Below, piece after piece: positions 1 through 4,378 of a stretch of 5,016 bases of DNA. Source of the DNA: Candidatus Zambryskibacteria bacterium RIFCSPLOWO2_01_FULL_47_14. Its GTDB lineage: Bacteria; Patescibacteria; Paceibacteria; UBA9973; Zambryskibacteraceae. The DNA lies in NCBI GenBank assembly GCA_001824005.1, contig MHWG01000004.1, positions 9,162 through 14,177 of the forward strand, read 5' to 3'. The notes beneath the pieces were generated by a model that worked only from the letters and a program-made list of their open reading frames with translations, had not been told where the DNA came from and did not search any database. Positions within the stretch are counted from its first letter, which is position 1. Each line of letters opens with the position of its first letter. Position numbers and translations under genes: made by a program.

Positions 1-13
1 AATCATTTTTTAA

Positions 14-85
14 GGCGTAGTGGCGAAGTGGTAACGCTTTGGTCTGCAAAACCAACATGCGCGGGTTCGATTCCCGCCTACGCCT
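14..85 (+). tRNA. tRNA-Cys (anticodon GCA)
   Basis: A full cloverleaf can be folded. The acceptor stem GGCGTAG (14-20) pairs with CTACGCC (78-84). The anticodon stem TTGGT/ACCAA encloses loop CTGCAAA, with anticodon GCA at 46-48. The T arm is GCGGG/CCCGC with the canonical loop TTCGATT. The discriminator base at 85 is T, the usual identity element for cysteinyl-tRNA synthetase. The CCA end is not encoded (CAA follows), so a CCA-adding enzyme would be needed. It lies 29 bases upstream of tRNA-Leu on the same strand and is probably co-transcribed with it. Only 13 bases precede it, so its promoter is outside the window. Confidence 0.96.
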
Positions 86-89
86 CAAG

Positions 90-110
90 CTTAGCTGTTG
101 GACAGCTAAG
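90..110. repeat. perfect 9-bp hairpin in the tRNA-Cys/tRNA-Leu spacer
   Basis: CTTAGCTGT (90-98) and ACAGCTAAG (102-110) form an uninterrupted 9-bp stem around a TGG loop, filling most of the 29-base spacer. There is no T-run after it, so it is not an obvious terminator. In a Cys-Leu precursor transcript it would stand between the tRNA 3' end and the next 5' end, a plausible RNA-processing landmark (inference). Confidence 0.6.
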
Positions 111-114
111 TGAT

Positions 115-196
115 GGGTCAGTGGCGGAATAGGTATACGCGCACGACTTAAAATCGTGTCCCGTAAGGGATGAGGGTTCGACCCCCTCCTGACCCA
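115..196 (+). tRNA. tRNA-Leu (anticodon UAA)
   Basis: This is a class II tRNA. The acceptor stem GGGTCAG (115-121) pairs with CTGACCC (189-195), with discriminator A at 196, the leucine identity base. The anticodon stem CACGA/TCGTG encloses CTTAAAA, with anticodon TAA at 149-151. A long variable arm follows (159-170, tCCCgtaaGGGa). The T arm GAGGG/CCCTC has loop TTCGACC. Length is 82 nt without CCA. It is probably the second cistron of a Cys-Leu tRNA transcript, with the hairpin at 226-252 as its likely terminator. Confidence 0.96.
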
Positions 197-200
197 CAGA

Positions 201-270
201 GCGAGATTAGTTTAGTGGCAGAACTATAAAAAGCTATAACATAGCTTTTTATTTCCCAAGTCTCACACCA
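201..270 (+). pseudogene. tRNA-Gly-like element lacking a T arm (remnant or unusual tRNA-like RNA)
   Basis: Positions 201-225 read like the 5' half of a bacterial tRNA-Gly: acceptor strand GCGAGAT, TA, then a clean D arm GTTT/GAAC with loop AGTGGCA. The expected anticodon arm and T arm are missing. In their place is a 12-bp palindrome (226-252), then TTCCCAA, the same string as the anticodon loop of the neighbouring tRNA-Gly(CCC), then GTCTCAC (260-266). GTCTCAC could re-pair with GCGAGAT in six of seven positions, counting one wobble. ACCA follows at 267-270, resembling a discriminator plus CCA, although the other tRNAs here do not encode CCA. The simplest reading is a tRNA-Gly gene broken by insertion or rearrangement. 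A T-armless tRNA-like transcript is possible but less likely. Confidence 0.45.
226..252. terminator. bidirectional terminator-like hairpin between convergent tRNA genes
   Basis: ATAAAAAGCTAT (226-237) pairs perfectly with ATAGCTTTTTAT (241-252) around an AAC loop. The core stem GCTAT/ATAGC is flanked by A5 on the left and T5 on the right, so on either strand the hairpin is followed by a U-tract. It sits between tRNA-Leu, which ends at 196 on +, and tRNA-Gly, which ends at 280 on -. That is where a shared terminator belongs. The GC content of the stem is low, so efficiency is uncertain. Confidence 0.5.
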
Positions 271-279
271 AAATTTTAG

Positions 280-350
280 TGCGAGTACGGGGAGTCGGAC
301 CCCGGTCTCAACCTTGGGAAGGTCGCGTCATACCGTTAGACCATACTCGC
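280..350 (-). tRNA. tRNA-Gly (anticodon CCC)
   Basis: Read on the - strand, GCGAGTA (350-344) pairs with TACTCGC (287-281), with discriminator A at 280. The anticodon stem CGACC/GGTTG encloses TTCCCAA, with anticodon CCC at 318-316. The D loop keeps the GG pair. The T stem CGGGG/CCCCG (304-300 and 292-288) is perfect, but the T loop reads TCCGACT, so position 55 is C rather than the near-universal U/pseudouridine. Length is 71 nt and CCA is not encoded. A good -10 box lies directly upstream. Confidence 0.88.
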
Positions 351-356
351 ATTATT

Positions 357-385
357 ATTATAATGCTATACAATTTTGGTGTGAG
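357..385 (-). promoter_or_regulatory. probable promoter of tRNA-Gly(CCC)
   Basis: On the - strand a consensus TATAAT lies at 362-357, and 17 bases upstream is CTCACA (385-380), matching TTGACA in four of six positions. Initiation about 7 bases after the -10 would fall at or next to position 350, the mature tRNA 5' end. The transcript would then have almost no 5' leader. The -35 hexamer lies inside the right arm of the 15-bp inverted repeat. Confidence 0.5.
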
Positions 386-446
386 AGCAAGCATCGGGTC
401 AAAATCGTGCTGAGCACGATTTTGAACGATTCCGGCATCTCGCACC
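378..446. repeat. two-tier palindromic element abutting the glycosyltransferase start
   Basis: The outer arms GGTGTGAGA (378-386) and TCTCGCACC (438-446) pair over nine positions with one G-U wobble. The inner arms TCAAAATCGTGC (399-410) and GCACGATTTTGA (414-425) form a perfect 12-bp stem with a TGA loop, the same 12+3+12 geometry as the hairpin at 226-252. The element ends two bases before the ATG at 449. It resembles a REP- or MITE-like palindromic unit. The inner hairpin, with A4 before and T4 after the core, could also act as an attenuator or terminator in the leader. Confidence 0.6.
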
Positions 447-448
447 GG

Positions 449-1987
449 ATGATTTCAAAAAGAGAGAAAATATTTTTGATAAGCTTCGGGGTTTTGATTC
501 TTATTATTTACGGGCAATCACTCTGGGGAGGATTCGTTTTCGATGACAGGGGGATAAAAGAGCACCAAGCTCTTTTATCAAGCATAGACAACATCATACA
601 AGTCGGCCTCTTTCCGTATTGGACCGTCGATGCGGGACTCTATCGCCCCATTACTCTCCTTAGCTATCTCTTCAACAATATTCTTCTCGATGGGAGTGCT
701 TTCAGTTTCCATCTTGTTAATCTTGTTCTCTATTTCGGCATATGCGCGGCAATCTACTTTCTTATCAAACGGCTCTTTAGTAATAAATGGTTCGCGTATC
801 TCTCGGCCATGATTTTTCTCGTCTTGCCGATACACAGCGAAGTGGTGGCGAACATAACTGGAAGATCGGAATTACTGTCCTTATTATTTGCATTGCTAGT
901 AATGTTCGAGTTTACAAAGGAGAAGATCAATCCCTGGTTGGCAGGGCTCTGGATGTTTCTGGCTATCGGATCTAAGGAAACAGCAGTCGCAGTAGTGCCG
1001 CTCGTGGCATTGATGATGGTAATCCAGAAACGGAAAGTCATTTCTCCTGCAACACTCGGTGTTGCAGTGGGCGCGGCGGTTTACTTCCTCTTGCGGCTTA
1101 TCGTCCTCGGGCCAGGGCATTTCTTGGGAGTTGAGACGAGTATTATCGAGAATCCACTTCTCTTTGTCGCGCCGCTCGAACGCATAACGACGGCCCTGGC
1201 AATTTTATGGATGTATGTTTCGAAAACTTTGTGGCCAGTCAATCTCTGCTCGGATTATTCTTATAACCAAATTCCGGTTTCTAGTTTTTCAAGTTTTGCG
1301 CCCTGGCTCGGCCTGATAATCCTTTTAGGCTCTGTGATATCTGTGTTTTGGTTCCTGCGATACCGACCCGTTATCTCTTTCGCTTCCGCAATATTTCTTG
1401 CAAGCTTCATTCCCGTTTCAAGTCTGCTCTTCCCGATGGGTACCATAGCGGGGGAGAGATTATTTTTCTTCCCATCGTTGGGGTTCGCGATTATAGTAGC
1501 ATTGCTTCTTTCGCGATTAAGATGGAAATGGCTCTCGCTTCTCTTACTTATTCCTTACGTAATTATTTCGTTACAACGTCAATCCGTTTGGATGAGCGAG
1601 GAGAAACTTTTCTTGAACGCGGTCGAGTGCAGTCCCAATAGTGTTCTTTCTCTCTCGAATGTTGGTACGGTGTATTACTTCCGCGGTGATTACGAAATGG
1701 CGGCGAAATATTTGGAGAAGTCGAAAGCTATAAAGCCTGTGTATTCTAAAGGTCTAAATAATCTGGGACTTGTGTATTGGAAAGAGGGGAGATTCCGCGA
1801 AGCGGAAGATCTTTTTCACCAATCGTTGAAGCAAAAGTATCCTTACTGGGGCGCTGTCGAGAACTTAGTGCTTTTGAAATTAAGCGAAGGCGATCGCGAA
1901 GGAGCGCTTCGCTGGCTTAAGATAATTTATCCAAACGTTGACGATTCCGTTCTCCGTAGTCAATTTTCCAATCAACGTGGGGGATGA
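449..1987 (+). CDS. TMTC/DUF1736-like membrane glycosyltransferase with C-terminal TPRs
   Basis: The 512-residue protein is a predicted polytopic membrane glycosyltransferase of the GT-C type, related to TMTC proteins, which in animals are O-mannosyltransferases using lipid-linked mannose. The start at 449 is chosen because it is followed by the positively charged ISKREK and then the first membrane helix (about 8-28). Reading further upstream would run through the tRNA-Gly gene. TMTC-like landmarks in order are FDDRG (31-35, the acidic pair after TM1), YRPIT (65-69), FHLVN (87-91), LPIHSEVVANITGRSELL (126-143), KETA (176-179), the DUF1736-type SDYSYNQIP (268-276), and FPMGTIAGERLFFFPSLGF (328-346). 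About ten hydrophobic segments precede a soluble C-terminus with TPR-like helices near 398-431, 434-465 and 468-495. It likely transfers a sugar to a cell-surface protein or glycan; donor and acceptor cannot be read from the sequence. There is no clear Shine-Dalgarno before 449. A TTG at 476 preceded by AGAGAG is a weaker alternative start. Its last 71 bases overlap rbfA on the other strand. Confidence 0.85.
   Translation: MISKREKIFLISFGVLILIIYGQSLWGGFVFDDRGIKEHQALLSSIDNIIQVGLFPYWTVDAGLYRPITLLSYLFNNILLDGSAFSFHLVNLVLYFGICAAIYFLIKRLFSNKWFAYLSAMIFLVLPIHSEVVANITGRSELLSLLFALLVMFEFTKEKINPWLAGLWMFLAIGSKETAVAVVPLVALMMVIQKRKVISPATLGVAVGAAVYFLLRLIVLGPGHFLGVETSIIENPLLFVAPLERITTALAILWMYVSKTLWPVNLCSDYSYNQIPVSSFSSFAPWLGLIILLGSVISVFWFLRYRPVISFASAIFLASFIPVSSLLFPMGTIAGERLFFFPSLGFAIIVALLLSRLRWKWLSLLLLIPYVIISLQRQSVWMSEEKLFLNAVECSPNSVLSLSNVGTVYYFRGDYEMAAKYLEKSKAIKPVYSKGLNNLGLVYWKEGRFREAEDLFHQSLKQKYPYWGAVENLVLLKLSEGDREGALRWLKIIYPNVDDSVLRSQFSNQRGG
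1883..1913 (-). terminator. possible hairpin terminator for infB-rbfA
   Basis: Just past the rbfA stop on the - strand, AGCGAAG (1913-1907) can pair with CTTCGCT (1889-1883), with an alternative tighter hairpin GCGAAG/CTTCGC at 1912-1896. Only a weak T-rich stretch (TAATTT) follows. The sequence lies inside the glycosyltransferase coding region, so the symmetry could be coincidental. Confidence 0.25.
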
Positions 1988-2234
1988 TGCCGATGCGGCT
2001 CTCATCGCGGATGTAGCGGTGGAATTCTGGCTTCTTTCTTTCTAAAAATTTTAGGGCGGTATCTTCTTGTTCCTCCGGCAGGGTGGTGAAGAATATTTTA
2101 GCTTCTTTTCCCGTAGGGGATATCTCCACTCTTGTAACAGTCAGAAGCGAAGATTGCCCTCCTTCTTCCAATATAAATTTCGCCGCCAGGCGGTGGATGA
2201 TCTCGGCGGTTACTTCGCGTTTCTTGTCGCGCAT
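1917..2234 (-). CDS. rbfA: 30S ribosome-binding factor A
   Basis: The 105-residue protein matches the RbfA family in length and sequence. RbfA binds the 30S subunit late in assembly and is needed for 16S rRNA 5'-end maturation and cold adaptation. Visible hallmarks are the N-terminal helix with REVTAEIIHRLAAKFI, the core LLTVTRVEISPTGKEAKIFF (residues 30-49), the LPEEQEDTALKFLERKKPEF helix region, and the C-terminal strand IPHVDWKIDYGERNRQRLDKL. The single KH-like fold thus appears complete. The start follows the infB stop by one base (TAA-T-ATG), and a GGTGA sequence nine bases upstream, inside the end of infB, can serve as Shine-Dalgarno. This implies one mRNA and probable translational coupling. 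Its final 23 codons overlap the convergent glycosyltransferase. Confidence 0.95.
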   Translation of the reverse strand: MRDKKREVTAEIIHRLAAKFILEEGGQSSLLTVTRVEISPTGKEAKIFFTTLPEEQEDTALKFLERKKPEFHRYIRDESRIGIIPHVDWKIDYGERNRQRLDKLS

Positions 2235-2235
2235 A

Positions 2236-3738
2236 TTATTTAGTCACCATACTTACCGCTTCGAGGATGTCTCCCGGAGCGATCTCTATTTTCGACTCAA
2301 TAAGAGCGCCAAACTCCGATCCTTCCTCCACCTTACTCGTATTAACTTTTGCTTGTTGGAGTTCACGCACCTTGCCGTGGCCGATCTCTGCGTCTCGACG
2401 GCTGATCTTCACGCTGTTGCCTTTGGCAATAATACCGGAAAGAACTTTAGCGCCGAGAACCTGCTTGTTCTTGGCCGAGCTAAAGAGTTTTAGAACCTTC
2501 GCGCTACCCGAAATCTCCTCGACTTCCACTTTCGGTTCGGCTAGAGAGAGAAGGCTGGCCACTTTCTCCGTCAATTCGTAAATTATGGTAAATGTGGAAA
2601 TAGAAATTCCCGATCTCTCGGCAAGCGCGGCGGCCTGTGCATCTGTTTTTGTATTGAAACTGATGATAGTAGTGCCCGGAACGGAGATGGCGAGCTTGAT
2701 ATCGTTCTCGTTTACATTACCCACTCCCTGGAAAATTATTTTCGGAATGATCCTTTCTCTCGCGATTTTAGCGAGTTCGCCCTCGACAGCCTCAAGTGAT
2801 CCTGCCGCATCGGCCTTGATGATTAATGGCAGCGTCGCAATAGTATCGTTTGTAGTTTGGGTATTGTTTACTGCTTGTTTCTTGTCTCTTGTATCTTGTT
2901 TACTTATATATTCTTCGGCTTCACTCTTTTTCAAAAAAGTTTTAAATTCAGCCCCGATCGGCGGCAGTTTGTCCCAACCGATGAGGCGCACCGGGCTTGA
3001 GAAGGAGAGTTCCTCTGTCATATTTCCCTCTGCGTCAAGCAAGAAGCGGATGGGCATTATGGCGCTGCCGGAGGCCGCAAACATGCCCTTGTGCACAGTA
3101 CCATTCTTGATAATGCCGGTGGCGGCAAGTCCTCTCTTGGCATCCATACTGGTCTCGATTACTACTCCCGAACCTCTCTCTTCCGGATCGCCTCTCAGAT
3201 TCTCAAGTTCGGCGACAAGGTTGATAAGATCAAGAAATTCCTCGACTCCCTGGCCGGTCTTTCCTGATACTTCGGCTACCGGCACGTCTCCGCCATAGCC
3301 CTCGACCAATACGCCGTTCTCGGCCAAGCTTTGCCTAGCACGCATAGCATCGGCCGCAGGCTTGTCCACCTTGGTAATGGCGACAAGATAGGGAAGTTTG
3401 CTCTCTAAAATATATTTTAGAACCTCGAGCGTTTGCGGCTTCACTCCATCCTCGGCCGAGACGATGAGCACTGCGATGTCGGCCACATGAGCGCCCCTAG
3501 TGCGAATCGATTTGAATGCTTCGTGCCCGGGTGTGTCTAAGAAAGTTATTTTTCTGCCATCCGAGCGTGTTACTTCGTAAGCGCTTACGTGCTGGGTAAT
3601 GCCACCGGCTTCTTTCTCAACGATGTTTGTTTTCCTGATGTAATCAATGAGAGTCGATTTGCCGTGGTCGATATGGCCGAAGATGCCCACCACCGGTGGC
3701 TTCGGGAACGTATTTGATTGGGAGTTGTTCAGAGTCAT
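2236..3738 (-). CDS. infB: translation initiation factor IF-2, short form
   Basis: IF-2 is the GTPase that brings fMet-tRNA to the 30S subunit and promotes subunit joining. At 500 residues this is a minimal form: the G domain begins almost at once, and the long N-terminal region of other bacteria (E. coli IF-2 is 890 aa) is absent. G1 is GHIDHGKST (21-29), G2 GGITQH (45-50), G3 DTPGHE with the catalytic His (68-73), G4 TKVDK (122-126; the first position is T instead of N), and G5 SGKTGQG (158-164). Domain II spans about 187-275. A Gln/Asn/Thr-rich linker follows at 276-300. Domain III contains LPLIIKADAAGSLEAVEGEL (303-322) and FQGVGNVNENDI (336-347), and domain IV runs from about 405 to 500. 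In the last domain the usual GC and EC motifs read GAKV and EFG, so both conserved cysteines of the fMet-tRNA pocket are missing. No Shine-Dalgarno precedes the ATG. It is followed directly by rbfA. Confidence 0.96.
   Translation of the reverse strand: MTLNNSQSNTFPKPPVVGIFGHIDHGKSTLIDYIRKTNIVEKEAGGITQHVSAYEVTRSDGRKITFLDTPGHEAFKSIRTRGAHVADIAVLIVSAEDGVKPQTLEVLKYILESKLPYLVAITKVDKPAADAMRARQSLAENGVLVEGYGGDVPVAEVSGKTGQGVEEFLDLINLVAELENLRGDPEERGSGVVIETSMDAKRGLAATGIIKNGTVHKGMFAASGSAIMPIRFLLDAEGNMTEELSFSSPVRLIGWDKLPPIGAEFKTFLKKSEAEEYISKQDTRDKKQAVNNTQTTNDTIATLPLIIKADAAGSLEAVEGELAKIARERIIPKIIFQGVGNVNENDIKLAISVPGTTIISFNTKTDAQAAALAERSGISISTFTIIYELTEKVASLLSLAEPKVEVEEISGSAKVLKLFSSAKNKQVLGAKVLSGIIAKGNSVKISRRDAEIGHGKVRELQQAKVNTSKVEEGSEFGALIESKIEIAPGDILEAVSMVTK
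2842..2901 (-). repeat. AACAAGATACAAG-type low-complexity tract inside infB
   Basis: Codons about 280-299 are built from near-repeats of ACAAGA/ACAAG-like units (ACAAGATACAAGAGACAAGA, then AACAAGC and AAACAATA), encoding a polar linker rich in K, Q, D, N and T between IF-2 domains II and III. The composition differs from the flanking GC-richer codons. It looks like simple-sequence expansion in a tolerant interdomain loop. Confidence 0.55.
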
Positions 3739-3795
3739 GCAGAGGACAGATTAACATAAAAATGGCTTGGTGGCATGCTAAATTTAAAGAATAAA

Positions 3796-3834
3796 AATGT
3801 TAACATCTCTCACGGTCGTGTAAAGTGTTAACAT
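3796..3834. repeat. 39-bp near-palindromic direct repeat, copy 1
   Basis: This stretch is identical to 4340-4378 in the same orientation, 544 bp away. TGTTAACA, itself a perfect 8-bp palindrome, occurs at 3798-3805 and 3826-3833. The centre is CACGGTCGTG (3811-3820), so the whole unit is an imperfect dyad. Its right edge overlaps the stop codon of the wHTH-Cas2-like gene by one base. On the - strand it is followed by TTTTTATTC, so it could double as an intrinsic terminator for that gene. Confidence 0.93.
3797..3824 (-). promoter_or_regulatory. candidate infB-rbfA promoter inside repeat copy 1
   Basis: On the - strand, TTTACA (3824-3819, five of six to TTGACA) is followed after 16 bases by TAACAT (3802-3797), preceded by TG in the extended -10 position. 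Initiation would be near 3790, giving infB a leader of about 50 bases. The -10 is imperfect, and the sequence is shared exactly with copy 2, so the call rests on position and spacing. Confidence 0.35.
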
Positions 3835-4331
3835 CAGATTAAATCATCTTCTGTCGCCTTGAAAAATCTGATGTATCTCAAAAGTTTATATTCATCAAGA
3901 AACTCCAAAAATTCTTTAGGCAGGGGAGGGCCGAACCAGACGCTGTCCTGAATTCTCTTAAAACCAAAATTTTCAAGTTCCGGCCTAAGCCAGTCACGAT
4001 ATCTGCGAATCTTTTCGGGAATGTCAAAAATTATGATTAAGCTTCTCTTCACCTTTCCGCCGCGATGGCGGGGAGCGGGAAAGTATCTTTTGATATCAGA
4101 ATTTCGGCCATTTAAAAGCTCGAGACCGTCTGATGTTATGCTCCACTTGCCCCCGACATTCTTCAAAAGTCCTTTTCGCTTCATTCTACTTAAAGTTGAG
4201 CGCAAAGTTCTTTCAAACGATTTTTCGCTTTGTTCTGCCCGCTTGAGTTCGTAAACATCCTCATACAAAACTCTGAAACCGCGCGAGTGGTAATTGAAAA
4301 TCGCATTAAATATTCCATCGGTTAAACTCAT
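3834..4331 (-). CDS. wHTH plus Cas2-like (PaaX-like) protein
   Basis: The 165-residue protein has two parts. Residues about 35-75 (FERTLRSTLSRMKRKGLLKN, then GGKWSITSDGLELL) look like a winged helix: a helix pair, then a beta-hairpin wing. Residues 96-165 have the Cas2/ferredoxin-like pattern: a first strand RSLIIIFDIPE with Asp103 where Cas2 nucleases carry their metal-binding Asp, then a helix (RRYRDWLRPELENFG), then FKRIQDSVWFGP, matching the Cas2 'GF-R-Q-SVF-G' segment. A basic linker (RHRGGKVKR, 88-96) joins them. The same order occurs in PaaX-type repressors, which are longer (about 300 aa) and have an extra C-terminal domain not seen here. No cas1 or CRISPR array is visible. A DNA-binding regulator is the best inference; nuclease activity is possible. 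It is bracketed by identical 39-bp palindromic repeats, suggesting autoregulation or a cassette. No Shine-Dalgarno is seen. Confidence 0.8.
   Translation of the reverse strand: MSLTDGIFNAIFNYHSRGFRVLYEDVYELKRAEQSEKSFERTLRSTLSRMKRKGLLKNVGGKWSITSDGLELLNGRNSDIKRYFPAPRHRGGKVKRSLIIIFDIPEKIRRYRDWLRPELENFGFKRIQDSVWFGPPLPKEFLEFLDEYKLLRYIRFFKATEDDLI
4057..4071. repeat. short GC-rich palindrome in the wHTH-Cas2-like linker
   Basis: CCGCC (4057-4061) and GGCGG (4067-4071) form a 5-bp stem around GCGAT, within a locally GC-rich patch of an AT-rich gene. It encodes part of the basic linker RHRGG between the winged helix and the Cas2-like domain. It resembles an in-frame palindromic repeat insertion, but is too short to be sure. 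Confidence 0.35.
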
Positions 4332-4339
4332 GTTTCTAT

Positions 4340-4378
4340 AATGTTAACATCTCTCACGGTCGTGTAAAGTGTTAACAT
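4340..4378. repeat. 39-bp near-palindromic direct repeat, copy 2
   Basis: This is the exact second copy of 3796-3834. TGTTAACA lies at 4342-4349 and 4370-4377, with CACGGTCGTG centred at 4355-4364. It fills most of the gap between the wHTH-Cas2-like start (4331) and the divergent desulfurase-like promoter, the position expected of an operator acting on both. No target-site duplication is evident outside the two copies. Confidence 0.93.
4341..4368 (-). promoter_or_regulatory. candidate wHTH-Cas2-like promoter inside repeat copy 2
   Basis: On the - strand, TTTACA (4368-4363) and TAACAT (4346-4341) are 16 bases apart, with TG one base before the -10. The predicted start near 4334 leaves only about three bases before the ATG at 4331, implying a leaderless mRNA. 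That fits the absence of a Shine-Dalgarno. Any protein binding the dyad would cover this promoter. Confidence 0.4.

Larger units (their letters stand above)
261..386. repeat. 15-bp perfect inverted repeat flanking tRNA-Gly
   Basis: The left arm TCTCACACCAAAATT (261-275) is the exact reverse complement of AATTTTGGTGTGAGA (372-386). The arms enclose tRNA-Gly(CCC) at 280-350, lying 5 bases beyond its 3' end and 21 bases beyond its 5' end. The right arm also supplies part of a second, separate hairpin with 438-446. The arms could pair in a tRNA precursor, be the ends of a small inserted unit, or be remnants of a repeat family. Confidence 0.7.

Noticed and set aside
201..270. A tRNA with an intron in its anticodon arm
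   Set aside because: Removing the palindrome does not restore an anticodon stem or T arm downstream, and the segment is far too short for a self-splicing group I intron.
314..448. An in-frame upstream extension of the glycosyltransferase starting at 314
   Set aside because: It would run through the tRNA-Gly gene and two palindromes. Its residues are unlike the family, whose N-terminus is a short basic stretch before TM1, as found from 449.
2083..2493. A 136-codon + strand open frame across the rbfA/infB junction
   Set aside because: It lies antisense to two well-recognised genes and has no recognisable domain.
2585..3298. A 237-codon + strand open frame opposite infB
   Set aside because: It is antisense to the conserved IF-2 domains. 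Its Ser/Pro/Ala-rich translation shows no family pattern, as expected of a shadow frame.
3739..3795. A Shine-Dalgarno site for infB
   Set aside because: The bases before the ATG on the - strand read GTCCTCTGC, with no GGAGG-like match. The ATG is kept because it is the only in-frame start placed sensibly before the G1 motif.
3796..4378. A CRISPR array with an adjacent cas2
   Set aside because: There are only two repeat copies, with an entire gene rather than a spacer between them, and no cas1 or effector. The Cas2-like domain is fused to a winged helix, as in PaaX-type regulators.
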